Source of the DNA: Solicoccozyma terricola
Taxonomy: Eukaryota; Basidiomycota; Tremellomycetes; Filobasidiales; Piskurozymaceae
Length of the DNA stretch: 64,000 nt
Assembly (NCBI GenBank): GCA_001600875.1
Contig: BCLD01000004.1
Coordinates: 570,553-634,552, forward strand
Direction: 5' to 3'
Positions 9,597-22,948 of the stretch are shown here, in pieces. Under the pieces are notes generated by a model. The model saw only the letters and a list, made by a program, of their open reading frames with translations. It had not been told where the DNA came from and searched no databases. Position 1 is the first letter of the stretch. Each line of letters begins with the position of its first letter. The position numbers and the translations under genes are program-made.

Positions 9597-12500
9597 ATGT
9601 CCGTTGCCACCGCCACCGCCACCGTGGGGATCGATCTCCGTGTAAGATCGAAAAGCGGCCGAAAGGATGCACCCCTCGGCCGAGACACTGGTAATGTCAC
9701 GATGAGCACGGAAGCAGATTCGCCGAATATGGGACCCCGGACGGGGAGATCAGCATCGACTGACTACTATATTAGAGAGACGGGGAGCAGCTCATCGTCG
9801 ACCACCATCCCATCCACCCCGACCCTCCCCCCACAACTCCAGTTCTCACCACACATGGCTGAGCTTCATATCGTCTCCAGCCCACAACCCCTACCATCCA
9901 TCAACGCGTCCAGGACCGTCATCGATTCCAATGGCAAGATCTCTCCTCCACCCAACGGCGCTAACAACACTAGCCAGACCCAGCCGCCGGGCAACGATGG
10001 GAAACAGACTACCAAGACTGACGGGAAGACGTGGGCTCTCCAACATAAGCTTCCAAAACTTCCAGTACCCACGTTGGAGGATAGCTGCAGGCGATACCTA
10101 CGGTCTTTGGAGGGTCTGCAGGTAAAACATCGAAGCCTTACTGTGTAGCCATTTATCCCACGCAATGACACCACCTCCTTGTCACACTTATTGCAGGACC
10201 CAGAAGAGCACAGCAGAACAAAGGCAGTGGTAGAGGACTTTCTTACCTCTGGAGAAGGGGCAAAATGGCAGAAGAAATTGGAAGACTACGCCGCAGGTGT
10301 GGATAGTTACATTGAAGAATTTTGGTGTGAGTGGTGGTATTGTGAAAATCAGGGGATCGTGGCTGATATGAATATATATGGACTATAGACGAATCATATC
10401 TTTCGCATTCCAATTCCGTCGTCTTGAACCTCGTGAGTTTCTCAGTGTTGGCCATCGGAGAGGCATTCATAGCTCACCCACCGTATATCGCGTCAGAATC
10501 CGTTTTTCGTCCTCTCGTGAGCTTCCAAAGCCTTGTAAAATCCCCAGGGATACACCGGCTGAAACATGACTTGATCTGCAGAACGGACGTAACTCCCGCC
10601 AGAGATGCACAACTTCCAAGAGCAGCCAGTCTCATTCTATCTTCTCTTGGTGGGTCCTGCCGATCGTCAACCCTTGACCTGTATCTTTGGCTGATCCAGT
10701 GCAGTCTGGGCCGTTTAGGATTCATACATGATCTCCGAACAACAGTCCTTGAGCCGGACACTGTCAGGGGGACCCCTCTGGACATGTCGCAGTACAAGCG
10801 ATTGTTTGGGACCAGTCGAGTCCCGACGAATGTAAGGCAACGGTTGATAAAGCGGCAATGAGCCCGACTAACGTTGTCTAATATTGGAACAGAATGGGTG
10901 TGAAATGGTCGTCAATGAAGAGTCCAAACATGTCGTGGTCCTCCGTCGAGGTCAATTCTGTGAGAAGATTGTCACTGTTCTTGGTACTTCACAGGTCACT
11001 CATCCGTATCCTGCTACGCAACCCTCTCAGACTGGTTCGACTGTCTCGACTCCCAGAGTCGACCATGTCTGACAGATCGACAGATTCTCAAAAACCTTGA
11101 AGCGATCCTGGCTGATGCCGACAAGACACCACTGCTTGAAGTTGCGCACAATGCCGTCGGTCTCCTTACAACCGAGAACCGAAAGATCTGGTCTTCTCTC
11201 CGAGATCAACTCATCAAATCCAACAAGAACAATGCGCAGTGTCTGTCCGTGGTCGACTCGGCGTTGTTTGTTGTATGTCTAGATGATAGAGCACCAGAGG
11301 ATCTGGCGGCCCTGTGTAGCAATTTCTTGTGTGGGAGTTACGAGATGATGAACGGCGTTCAGGTCGGCACTTGCACTAACCGATGGTGGGTAGAGTTTGG
11401 GGGGGCGGCGTAGTGAATTATCCAGTACTGACGTGCTGCAAACCGCTGATTCGCCAGGTATGACAAAGTATGCCTCACTTCCTCACTAAAGGTTCCGAAT
11501 TTTACCTGACTTCTTTGTCGCGCCCCCCTCCCAGCTTCAAATCATCGTTTGTGCCAATGGAGAGGCTGGTATCAACTTTGAGCACACCGGTGTCGACGGT
11601 CACACTGTTCTGCGATATGCCGCAGGTGAGCGATAATTTACCGTGGTCCGGGTGTCGTCAGAGTAGTGACCTTTTCTGGAGAGTCGCAGATGTGTACACC
11701 GAATTGGTTTTGCTATTTGCCAAGGTGAGCATAGTCCTTATTTTGATACAGGACCCCCTATTGATAAGCCGGCTATTGCAGAGCATCAATCCGTCCACCC
11801 CATCCCTGTTCAAAGCGAAGATGTCTCCGCATACTCACGGCTACAAACTGAAGCCTGGAGAGCAATTCCCACCCGATGAGGACCTTGAGACATCACCCAA
11901 GAAGCTTCAGTGGAGCTTGACTCCCGATTTGCGAGCAGGTGTCCGCTTTGCCGAGACTAGGATCTCCGACTTGATTTGTCAAAATGACAGTCAAGCGCTG
12001 GAGTTCAAGGGTTATGGAAAGAATTTCATAACTCGGCATGGATTCTCGCCAGACGCTTTCGTACAGATGGCTTTCCAGGCTGCATACTACGGGCTGTACG
12101 GTGAGCGAGGGTGGACTATTGCCTGCAATCAAGTCTTCTGATCTGGCGTTCCCTCTAGGACGAGTCGAAAGCACCTACGAGCCAGCCATGACGAAGGCCT
12201 TCTTGCATGGTCGAACCGAGGCAATCCGAACCGTTCAGCCGGAGAGCGTCAATTTCGTCAAGGTGAGTGCAAAGCCATCTTGTTGGTTTCCGTCGCTTGA
12301 GATGATAATCCGGTTGCGCAATCCATCAGACCTTCTGCTCTGATGGTCCTACTCCCGAAGAGAAAATTAAAGCTCTCCGAGATGCTTGTAAACGACACAC
12401 GGCGCTCACACGAGAGTGCAGTCAGGGTCAAGGCCAGGATCGGTGAGCCAAAAGTCCCGGTCATATCAGCTCCAGCCTGTTCTGAAAGTACAAATCCCAC

Positions 12501-13360
12501 GTCAGCCACTTTTACGCCATGTATTGTCTGATTCAGAGAGAGATCAACGGTCAACTCAGCGGTCACACGGAAGACCCAGCTCCGATGAACGGAGATATGC
12601 AAGTGAAATCCAGCGACGGTGTCAAGGTCAAGGTACCTGCAATCTTTACCGACCCCGGATTCAATCAGCTTGGTACTTCAATCTTGTCCACTTCGAACTG
12701 TGGAAACCCCGCCTTGAGGGTATGTTTCGACCCTGATCCAGGTGAAGGCGAAGACCGCTGACGAAAGACCCACCGAAGTTGTTCGGCTTTGGCCCAGTCG
12801 CACCAGAGGGACACGGAATAGGTTATATTATCAAGGATGAGGGCATATCTGTGTGAGTGTGGGAATTCCACCGGCCCAGTGCCATCGAGACTGACACCGG
12901 GCCTTCCAGCTGTGCCTCCTCGAAGCACCTACAAACGAGACGATTCCTCAACACCCTTCAAGCCTACCTGGTCGAAGTACAGCGTATGCTCATGACAGAG
13001 TGGAAACAAGCAAACGAACGCCCATTTGCCTTTGTGGATCACTCGGGTGTCTTGCGAGATTCGAGGACCGGCAAGCCGATCGAGGATATCATCAGTGACA
13101 ATGACGAGGAGCCAGACGACCAGCTAAGTGAGTTTTGGGATTTCTGGCCAAGCTGCAAGCAAACAGAACTGATGGTTATCACGTTCGAGTAGTGGGGGGC
13201 TTTGGTTTCTACGATGCTGGGGTTGACGTCACAAATGCTCAACGTACGAGGAAGCACGCAGTCGGTGAGTGGCAATTTCGTTGCCCAGAATTCGTGGGGC
13301 GGTTCTCTGATCTAAATCTGCTGGTGAACAGGCAAGACGCTACAAACGTCGGATTGGTAG
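9597..13360 (+). CDS. Carnitine O-acetyltransferase
   Basis: Nineteen exons, 867 aa: 9597-10121, 10197-10326, 10389-10432, 10497-10516, 10582-10649, 10719-10831, 10893-10959, 11031-11385, 11458-11467, 11535-11625, 11690-11724, 11782-12100, 12159-12262, 12330-12442, 12506-12719, 12779-12852, 12910-13127, 13190-13264, 13332-13360. Family motifs appear in order: LPKLPVPTLED, GTPLDMSQYKRLFG, VGTCTNRWYDK, NFEHTGVDGHTV with the probable catalytic His of EH, and FGFGPVAPEGHGIGY. It exchanges acetyl groups between CoA and carnitine for organelle acetyl-CoA shuttling. Two in-frame starts (9597, 9702) could give forms with and without an Arg-rich leader. No C-terminal SKL. Exon 9 is a 10-nt microexon. 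Confidence 0.95.
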
Positions 13361-13558
13361 TATGGTTCGTTATCCATATTGTTACATGTTCTTCGCAGAC
13401 CGGATGGAGATGCAACCGACCGTTTTTGTATTCGGTATTTTGTTGTATTTTAGTACAAATTACTTGGAACCACGTGGGATTGCCAGGGCACGTAAGCGCA
13501 GAAGTTCAACTTCCCACTCCGACCGCAATCGTTTGACCTTTGCAATCATGCATATAGC

Positions 13559-14802
13559 ATGGGCATAACCAAGTGAGGATGCTGTCCAGTCTCCTTTTTC
13601 CGCGCCAGCTGACATCACTCACAGAGTGGTCCGGTGGAGTAATGCTCCAATCGACGCGCACAACATCATAGCAGCGCGGATAGAGCAAGTTTGCGGAGTA
13701 GAGGTGAGCGGCGCTCGAGTCTTCCTTCTGTCCTCTAGCCAAGAAAAAGCTCACACGGAAACGAAATTGCCAGCTCGGACGAGACATCCAAGTGACACCA
13801 TACAATGTCGAGTTTCGAAATTACCGCATTTATGGACTACTGCCTGGTGGAAACCATGGACATCCAATCCCAACGGCCGAGCACCAGACTCCAACGAGAG
13901 TGCTCACATGTATCTACACGCCGCTCAATACGAGGGTGTTGATCATGGAACACGACTTGACGGCGACACCCAAGGCGGTAGGAGATGAATCAATGGAGGT
14001 GGAGGAGCGTGAAAAGGGAGACCTACCTTTCAAGGTGGAGGAGCTGGCAACCGCTGTGGAGGTGATACCGCATCTGGTGGCTAGTAGTAGTCCCTTTTTA
14101 CGGCAGGCAAGGACGCAGGCCGACGAGAATGGTGATGGCTTCCGTAACGTAAGTTCAAACGCAATCATATTTGTGAGGGAAAGTTCTCTGATATAGCATT
14201 CCATGTAGGTCGCCAACATGACAGCTGCGTCTCTCCATCAGCCCGGTCTCAAGCGTGGAGCGTTGAAGGAGACAGGCCCACAGCTCATTCCAGCCACCAG
14301 TCAACAAGTGATGGTACTGCAGTATAATGTGAAATTGGGTGGACCAAGATCGGCGCCGGAATGGGTGGTCAAGGTCTACATGCTAGGTGGACCTGTGAGA
14401 CCGCCAGCTGGAGGTGTTGGTGGTGCTGGTGCTGCTGCCACGATGAATGTTTTTCATGGGGCTGTCATTGAAGTGAGCGCGTAGAGTGTCCTCTTGGCGG
14501 CGGTATGAGGAGGCTGATATTCTGCCTGGCAGGTCGAGTACTGTCCATTCAATTCACGCTCTACTACCTCGCCAGTTCTCGACGACTTTGTCGCGTCCCT
14601 GTTCTCCGGCATGCCTCCGACGATGAATCCGGCCAGCGAAGTGTCCGAGTCAGCGGTTGTGAAGGAGGTTTGTGTGGATGTGAAGGGGGTTGGTGGTGGT
14701 GGTGGTGGTGGTGGTGGTGGTGGGATCCCCGGTGCGGATGAGCAGAGGAGGATGAGTTTGTGGTCGTTGTTCAAGACGATGAGGGATGAGAATATAATAT
14801 GA
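13559..14802 (+). CDS. MED20: Mediator complex subunit 20 (TRF-like)
   Basis: Five exons: 13559-13572, 13625-13703, 13774-14148, 14209-14472, 14533-14802; 333 aa. It begins MGITKVVRW, the usual Med20 start, and later has YRIYGLLPGG, QYNVKLGGP and FHGAVIEVEYCPF, the TBP-like half-repeat strand order of Med20 in the Mediator head. An out-of-frame ATG lies 11 nt upstream. A (GGT)n tract encodes a polyglycine run near the C-terminus, which ends SLWSLFKTMRDENII. The gene lies 198 bp after the acetyltransferase stop on the same strand. Confidence 0.87.
14691..14722 (+). repeat. (GGT)n microsatellite inside MED20
   Basis: About ten GGT units, in frame, encode polyglycine in the last exon. Likely length-polymorphic. 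Confidence 0.9.
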
Positions 14803-15570
14803 GCCTGTAGCCCGCTCGCCACCCGCCACCCGCCGCCACTTTCACGTGCCATCGCTCACTCCGCCTATTCTTGTCGCCCTTCCTCTCTCGCGACTCGACT
14901 CCAAATTGTTGCAGCTCAACCCCCACCTCAACTCGTGTTCACCCACCTCTCCCTGGGCCAAACACTTCCGCCGCCTCCGTCTCCCAGCATCCTCAGCATA
15001 CATCGCTTCGTAACGACTTGACGCTTCCGCACGTTATCCACCACAGTCCCCCGACACTTCACCTTTCGTCGCTCGCCCTCCTGGACTTGAATCTTCCCAC
15101 TCCAGAGGCAAATTTTGAAAATCGCACTTTGGTTTTGCTTGATCTGGCTACGTTTCATAGCTTTGAACACACTCTCCCAATAGGTCATCCCAGCAATTAT
15201 CATCCAGTAGAGGGACAGTCAGTTGCTCGTCTCGAAAGTACGAAACCCAACTCAACGCTCGTCAAGCAGTGCATCGAGATACAACCTCGGGTACGTTTTC
15301 ATTGAAACACGCCCGTACAAGAACACGATTCCGGTCGCTTTGATCCGTGTAGGTCACTGGCTCCGAGTCGTGCAGATTCAGTTTGCAAAACCAGCTGACG
15401 GTCATCATTTACTCACCCCGTCCAACTTTCAAATCACTCGTTCCTTCATCATCCTCATGACTTCAGTTTAGAAAATCCTCTCAGTACTTCCCCCCAGGTC
15501 CTCAACGACCAACTCGCATCACCTCCACCTCCCTTCGAACCCTTTTCCGACTCGGTTGTTACATTCAACA
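14803..15570. other. 768 bp intergenic region / leader of the Cid1-like gene
   Basis: C- and CT-rich sequence between MED20 and the nucleotidyltransferase gene. An open frame at 14871-15305 encodes a Pro/Ser/Thr-rich string with no recognisable domain, so I do not call a gene. A long 5' leader or promoter is more likely. Confidence 0.5.
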
Positions 15571-18500
15571 ATGAACCAAAGCATGTTCCACCACCCTGGT
15601 GGTACCTCGCATTCGTCTTCCTCAGCCCATCACCGGCCTTATCCCTCCCATCCTGGTGGCCCACCGCCACCACCTCCGACGCTCAACACATCCACCCTTC
15701 CACAAGCCTCTCACTTGTCCGCACAAGCTCAATCCACACTGTTGTTCCGACAATACCTCACCGACTTGAGCACGAGTTTGTTCTCCTTCGTGTTACCTTT
15801 GCTCCCAACAGCGGAGGAATTGGCAACCAAGGAGGAAGTGAGGGTGTTGATCGAGAGACTGATCAAGACTATCGAACCGAGTTCGCGCTTGCTGAGTTTT
15901 GGAAGTAGTTGTAACTCTTTTGGGTTGAGGAATAGTGGTGAGTTACACCAGCCAAAAAGACGGGAAATTGTGATTTTTTTTTTTCTAATTGTGATGCTCT
16001 TGTCGGTCGCTAGACATGGATCTCGTGTGTTTGATCGATAACAAGGAAGCAGCATTACATGCTTCGGATCTTGTCGCGATGATTGGAGATCTATTGGAGC
16101 GAGGTGAGTGTACATGATGTTCAGCAATTTGAATCAGAGCAGCAAGTTGACATGCCGTTCGCTTCGCAGAAACCAACTTTGAGGTCAAGCCTTTACCCAA
16201 GGCAAGAATACCTATCATCAAATTGACGTTAAATCCATCGCCTGGACTGCCTTTCGGTGCGTTCTACTACCAATAACCATTCTCACCGCGTCGTTATTGA
16301 CCGTTTCAAATTTTCAACACCCCATTAGGCATCGCTTGTGACATTGGGTTCGAAAACAGATTGGCTCTAGAGAACACGAGATTGCTATTGACGTACGCGA
16401 CGATCGATCCAGCCAGAGTGAGGACGTTGGTATTGTTCCGTGAGTGTTGGAGGGGTTGGCATATTTGGTGCCAGGACCGCAGCGATCCTGACACACGTGT
16501 CATTTATGAAACACAGTCAAGGTCTGGAGTAAACGACGGAAAATCAACTCGCCATATCGAGGAACGCTCTCATCTTATGGATTCACATTGATGGTTTTGT
16601 TTTATCTGGTTCATGTGAAAAATCCTCCGGTGTTGCCTAATCTTCAACGGATCGCTCCGCTGCGACCTATGACGAAGGTGAGGCACTTGACTGGTACTAA
16701 GTTGTGATGAATGATGGCTAAACATTTCCGATGATTTCTGCTGCAGGAGGAGGTCACCCTCGAAGGGCGAGACGTTTGGTTCTTTGACGACACTGAGACA
16801 CTGCGCAAGGAATGGAGCTCTGCGAACTTCGAGAGCATTGGCGAACTGTGAGTTAGGAGTACCTGATGTCAATGTCGTTTGACGTTCTCGTCCCTGATCT
16901 CGGCTTGTCCCATCAGTCTCATCGACTTCTTCCGCTATTATTCACACGACTTTCAATACAACAACACTGTCATTTCAATACGCGCTGGTCATCTTACGAA
17001 AGAGAGTAAGGGTTGGATGAACGACGTAAGTGGTATTGTGCATTTGACGCCAAGACGGTCATTGACGGCGGGTTTCATATCTACAGATTGATGTCGGGGG
17101 TTTGAATGAGAACGCCCGCGATAGGAATCGACTTTGCATCGAGGTGAGCCAAGAGGAGTGATACACCAATAGGTACACGAGCTAATTCGTCCTTTTTAAC
17201 CTTCCAGGACCCATTCGAGACTCCTTATAATGTGGCTAGAACCGTTACCAAGGACGGATTGTATACCGTGAGTGCAACTGCTTCATCGCACGTCAATACT
17301 CGTTGGCTGACGTTGTTTATCATCAGATTCGAGGAGAGTTCATGAGAGCCACAAGAGTGAGTCCATGCAAATACAACATTATGATACACCTCGAGGTTTG
17401 ACACTTACTCCACACCCCCGGCTTCAGATCCTCACCGGTAGACCTGAACGAGCGGTCTTGGCCTTGGCGGAGCTCTGTGTTGAGAGGGAGGAAGAGCTCG
17501 CGAGAGCGCCCAGGTCTGCTTCTCCCGCGCCTAAGAACGTTCCGGCGGGACGGAGTCCATTCGCGCTCGGCGGTGGATGGAGGAATCATATGCAAGGTAG
17601 CAGCATCGACAGGTTGTCACCGACTCTCAACAGCTTGCTAGGTCCTGGTGAACTTGACGACTTCAATCGAAGGCCCTTTCCGTCTCATATGGCTGCTCGT
17701 CGCGGTCGTCAGTCCGAACCTGGACATCCTCGCCAATACAGCTCGCAGGAGTTGTGGCTTGCGAACCAAGGCTTGGGTCTCGACTTCCAGCTGCCACCGT
17801 CTGTTGGTGGTCGCTACCCTGGAACCAATGACAACTTCCGAGGGCGTGACACGTCCACTCGCCAAATCGACCCTGCATATGGCAATGGCAATGGCGCTGG
17901 TCACAACCCACCGCGACGGGCCGCCTCTATCACCGAGAACAGCTCGAATGGCGGTATGGGTTTCGCCTCGGGTTCCGCGTCCGCTCCGATCTCTCCCGTC
18001 AAGGCCGCTGGTCAGTTGCACGAGCAACAGCAAAGAAACTATGGTCCTAGTGGTACTTGGAGTACCGGCCCATCGCCTCGCCACGCCCAAGCTTCCAGGT
18101 TGCCGCTGATGGGCGATACCCGAATGTATTCCGGTGGTGGGGGCTACAGGCGGACCAGTGCGGAAACTAACACCGGGGGTCGAGGTGGCGCCCCTCCTGC
18201 AGCTAGTCACTATCAGGCCCAGCAGAACCGATACCCGTCCTCCGGCTACGCACAACCGAACATGTCGTCCAACTCGCGGCGCGCGTATTCGGCTGGACCA
18301 TCTCACCATCTTGGTGTCCCCCCAAATGGCCAGATGGAGCCGAACGACTCCACTGGAGCTTTCGACACTACGTCGCCCCTTCCAGCATTCCAGCCTTTCG
18401 CATCTAGTCCACCCAATGGTTCGTCGATGGGCGGACAGTATGCTTCGTACATCTCTCCATCCGCGTTGCTTTCGCCCACTCCCATCGTTCCGCCATCCCT

Positions 18501-18882
18501 GCCGATGATGAGTCCCTTCCCAAACTACCACCAGGGTCTGCGTCCATCTACTTTGGAACAACCCTCAGAGTATAGCGCTTCCACTGGCGGTCATGGAGGA
18601 CCTCTCCCTAGTTCGGGTTCCAGAGAAGGGCGAGAGTCTGTGTCACGAAGCAATGGTTCCACCCCGCACGAGGAAGATGCTCTGGCAGGAAGGATGGGCA
18701 AGATGGAAATCGGTCGTGAAGGTGCAGGATCTGCAGGATCTGCAGGCTCTGCGAGGTCCGTTCAGGCAAGTGGTGGCAACGGAGGAAACGTGTGGAACGA
18801 TCAGGCTTCGATATCCGGACCGCAATCGAATAAGCCAGCTGCCTCCGCAAGTGCCCCGACTTCCCGCATACCAAGTCATTGA
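15571..18882 (+). CDS. Cid1-family non-canonical poly(A)/poly(U) polymerase
   Basis: Eleven exons, 875 aa: 15571-15937, 16014-16103, 16170-16256, 16329-16439, 16517-16677, 16747-16847, 16917-17025, 17087-17143, 17208-17267, 17327-17356, 17428-18882. The catalytic part has the pol-beta signature FGSSCNSFGLRNSDMDLVCL, with Asp pair D-M-D, and the PAP-associated region (KVWSKRRKIN, LSSYGFTLMVL, FFRYYSHDF, IEDPFE). This is the Cid1/Cid13 group, which adds A or U tails to RNA 3' ends; the base added cannot be read from sequence. The last exon encodes about 480 residues of Gly/Ser/Pro/Asn-rich disordered tail, unusually long for the family. Confidence 0.92.
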
Positions 18883-19129
18883 AACGCATGTTGCAATGCC
18901 GGGCGGGACCGTGGATTTGCCGGCACCCGATGAGCAGGGGACAGGTGAAGTGAAAAATCCAGGCGGTAGTTCGGGGATTTTTAGGAACTGGCGAGAAAAT
19001 GGAGGGCATAGGATATTCCGTAGCCGCCATAACAGTTTGCACAATTGCAAGGATGTGTATCTATCTCATGTCGCATCGTTGTACACACAAGCGCAAAATT
19101 CAATAAATGACATTGCACGTTGACATATA
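18883..19129. other. Convergent 3' intergenic region
   Basis: 247 bp between two facing stop codons. AT-rich towards the right (AATAAATGACATT at about 19101 resembles a poly(A) signal for the + strand). No gene seen. Confidence 0.5.
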
Positions 19130-22100
19130 TTACTCGACATCCATGCCATCCGCCTCGACCTCCTCAAATCGCTCCGAATCGATGACAAGGATTGGCTCCA
19201 TGTGCTTTGGATATTGTCTCTTGTAAAGAGACATGCATATCGTATCCATCTGCTGGATGGGCCCATCGAAATGAGCCTTGAAGTAACCATGTGTGCCGAG
19301 CGGCTCCTTGATGTGACCAATGCGTCCGTATTTGGTGTGCAATTCGATAGGAGCAAAGTAATTGATATCGTCTGATAGGGCAAGCAGGGACAGTCAGCGT
19401 CGAACACACCCAGCATTTCCCAAGGTCAGACAGACGGACCTCGGTTGAAGAACATGTATCGCACGGTGGCAGTCTTGCGATGTACTTTGAAGGGATGACC
19501 AGTGAGAATGATTCGCTTAGCTACAATTCGAGTGGGGTCTGCCGAAAGGAATGATCCCATAGCAACGAGTTCGGTGACTGTGATATTGCAGCCACAGTAA
19601 GCTTGGAGAAGCGCGGAGAAGCGCGTTGGCTTCAGTAATATTCTCACCATCATCCTCGGTCTCCTTCAAAAGGATGCATGATTGCTTCCCGAAAATGACC
19701 GGACCATAAGTCGTAGCCACGACAGCACCACCATGCCTGAGGAATCGATCCGATTTATGGACATTGTTGGCGCCCTTGCCGCCACCCCGAACATGCTGCG
19801 AATAGATTGGTCGAATACGGTATCGACGAGGGCCCACACACAGCACGAGAGGGTCCTGCGCGATCGGTAAATGGTCGGTCAGAATGTGTTGCTGGAACTT
19901 AAGACACAACGTCCTCACCTTGGCTCTGATGGGTTCTTGGAACTCTGTATTCCGTTGGACAGCAAAGTGGAGCACAGACTGCTTGTGTTCGTGTTGAAGC
20001 AAGCCATGGATTACCAAAGGGCCCGTCCGACTGTCGAACAGTGACTTTGGAACGTTGCTGATGTGAACCTCGACTCGAGAACCAGGCTGGACGAGCAGGA
20101 GAGATGAGCCCCGGCTATCGAATTTGACAGAGGGGCCTCCTATAACTTACCTGCACACCCTGACCCCTTCCATCCGCTTCTACTTTCTTCCTCGTCCGCT
20201 CATAGTCCTCGAACTGGAAGATCCTAGCATAATCCAGCGGTAGATCCTCATAAGGATCCCAAGGACTCGTTCGGAAGCTCTTCAAGCCTCGATACCGCTG
20301 GAAGCGAACCTTGGCTGGTTGATGGCGAGGAGTGTCAACCTCGTCTGGGAAATGAAGATTTTCAGAGTTTTCCATGGCGCGTAGTTTGCGGTATGTTTGA
20401 AGTCTGAGAAGTTGGTAGTTGATCAGCAAGAGGTTTGTTGAGCGGTAACTAAAAGGGGATAAACGCACTGTCTCTCCTCCTCCTCGTCATCAAGATCCTC
20501 GTGTCCGTCGCTGAGCCGACTATCTATCTCCTCGTTCATGTCCACTTCTCCTCCATCCCCGCCGAACCCATCGGCCACTCCCACGTTGTCGTCGTCTTCT
20601 TCCATGTCATCCTCGTCCCCGTCATCATCTCCATTCTCCTCATCGTCATCCTCAGCGTAGATCAACCACGATGCTTGGTGACCCTCTGCTCCTGCCTTCA
20701 CCTTTCTCTTTCCAGCCGCCTTGGAGGACAACTTCATCTCGGCAGTAGGATCATCATCATCCTCCATGGCCGATCCGACTTCCTCCGCACCTTGCATATC
20801 CTCCTCTGTGGGCCATGTTTGTTCGTTAGCCAGAAGATCTGGCTCGTTCATTGCCGTCAGATCATCCGCATCCGCAGACGGTTGCGAGAGGGGTTCACCG
20901 GAGATTACAGCGTCGATTGCCATTGATTTGGCGTGCGATCTTGCGATAGCTGGAAGTGGCGGTGCTGCGGTGATCTGGAGTAGAAATAGGGTTGTCAATT
21001 TTTTTAACTTGCTTTAATTGTTTTGGTTGAAATGACAGTATTCGCCCCACACCATGATCTAGTACCTACCTTGGACACTTGGAAATCACCCCATCCTGGA
21101 ACGTGAACCAACCTATCCGCGCTCAGCCTTGCACCTCTTACAGTTCCAGTAACGATCATTGTACCGATTTCTTCCCCATCTTCCCGAGACCCCTCCGATT
21201 CCCACCTGACCGCCTGAAGAACGTTGCTCGATCCAGCGAACCTCCAATCCGTCTCTTCAGCTTGTACCCAAGCTCGAGCGTCGGAAACTGGAGCTAGAGA
21301 AGAGGAAGTGCTGGGAATACCTTCGCATACTGCGCGAGCTAGGTTATTTGCGTCGGACGATGAAGATGTGGGAGTCGCATCCGAGGAGCGAGGTACGACG
21401 TGAATTTTGGTGATTGAAGGGAAAAAGTAGGAAGCGAATGAGACGAGGGAGCGGAGGACTCCAGGTCGTGTCTGTGGGTTCAACTTGTGTTCAGAGTCGT
21501 CGAGTGGGTCGATCACCGCACATATGATTTCTACGGAGCTTCCGACCAGACCTTGAAGAGCTCGAAGGATGGTTTCGCCCTCTCGCGGAACGTCTTCCAT
21601 GCATGATAATAGGAGAACGAGGTAATCCGACGACTGAGCTGCAGAGAGAGCCTCGTAGATTGACAGAGCTGGGATGTGGTTGATTTGTAGGCTGGTCTTG
21701 TATCGTGGTGCTCGCGTGATGAGGGTGCTAGACAGGGATGAGAGGATTCCGTCCACCTCCCCGTCTTCCAAGCCGAGAGTGGGGATGACGGCTCTAGTGA
21801 AATCCTCTGCGTGGACCGAGTCCAGGAGAGGAACGACAGAGACTATTCGAGGGACATTCCCACCTCCTGTCGTGGCTGTGGAGAAGAATTTGAGGTCCGC
21901 AGTCAGGGTTTGGCGGTGTAGGGTTCTCTTCTGCTGCTGAGAATTCAAGCGAGCACGCTTGTCCGCCTTCTTGGACGATGAGGATGAGTTTGATTTGGTG
22001 GGTTGGGAAGAGGAGATTCGGCCTGTAGGGGGGTTAGGTGAATTGAGTTTTGAGATGAGTATCATGTCTGGTACGGGTAATAATGAAGCTGGACTGCTGA

Positions 22101-22293
22101 TCACCTTTTGCCGCATTCTTTAGTGATGACTTTGTGGCATGCTTGGATTTAAAACCCTTGTTCGACTATTGGAGAAGAGGTGGTGGAGGATGAAGAAGCG
22201 CGGAACAGAGTGAGCTATGCGATGCAGGGAGATAAGGAAATGCGTTTGCACTCTCACCTGCTTGAGCGTCGGCCTGTGGCTGAATCCGGACAT
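19130..22293 (-). CDS. TSR1: 40S ribosome biogenesis GTPase-like protein
   Basis: Nine exons, 854 aa: 22293-22258, 22165-22105, 22022-21070, 20974-20469, 20403-20151, 20086-19919, 19855-19648, 19577-19440, 19371-19130. The start [20 protein letters not shown] is the family N-terminus. An acidic stretch is followed by the Bms1/Tsr1 C-terminal domain ([63 protein letters not shown]). Tsr1 binds cytoplasmic pre-40S particles and blocks early joining of translation factors; it lacks GTPase activity in known cases. All phases agree. Confidence 0.95.
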
Positions 22294-22948
22294 GATGGAC
22301 TATGGGTGCTTGCCTGCTTGTCTGCTTGCCTGCTCGACCCAACGATGGTCCTCAGTCTCCGGAGGTTGGTTGAGCCCAACTTTCTATGGAAATTATAGAT
22401 CACGTGATATTATTCGCCACTTTCACGTGATCGGAGGGGGGCAACGGGGGGTGACAACTGGGTGGCAACTGGTTGGTCCACCGTCTACCTATCAACCCCT
22501 AGCAGTAGCACCCCCCGCTGATGACGAGCACGCTCTCGGAGGTGATGGCAACGAGACACAAGCTGATGGTGATATGATGCATCAGGGTAATCCTTGGAAG
22601 GATTCCTATAATTTGAACCGCGCGGTGTGCTGTAGTGCGACTGCGATGCGGTGTGATGACCTCCCTTCCCCCATCCTTTGTTCCATTCAAAAGGTCGATA
22701 CACCAGTCAGCATCATCACATCGCCGTACCCATTCCTCATCATCAACATCATCATCATCATCACCATCACCACCTCACTCGTAGCCGTATACACACCGTC
22801 TGGCAGGACCGTTCCCATCCAGTGGCAACAGCGCCGTCATACCATCGAGCACCTCTTCCCCCCTCCTCCCCCTCCTCCCCCTCCTCCTTCCCAGCAATCA
22901 AGTTCAAGCACGTTCCGTCCCAGCTTCATATCATCCCTCCTTCCTACG
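22294..22948. promoter_or_regulatory. Divergent promoter TSR1 / M50B-like gene, with low-complexity tracts
   Basis: 655 bp between outward-facing starts. It contains ATCACGTGA-type palindromes around 22399 and 22424, a (CAT/CAC)n tract at about 22735-22780 and a C-rich (CCT/CCCC) tract at about 22858-22890. The C-rich tract reads as polyproline in the frame leading into the next gene, but no start codon was chosen there. Confidence 0.45.

Noticed and set aside
14871..15305. 144-codon frame before the Cid1-like gene
   Set aside because: Pro/Ser/Thr-rich, no domain, and the nucleotidyltransferase frame with its catalytic motif starts cleanly at 15571.
17638..18561. 307-codon open frame on the minus strand
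   Set aside because: It is antisense to the low-complexity last exon of the Cid1-like gene. Composition is Arg/Gly/Ser-rich with no domain, and codon bias explains it.
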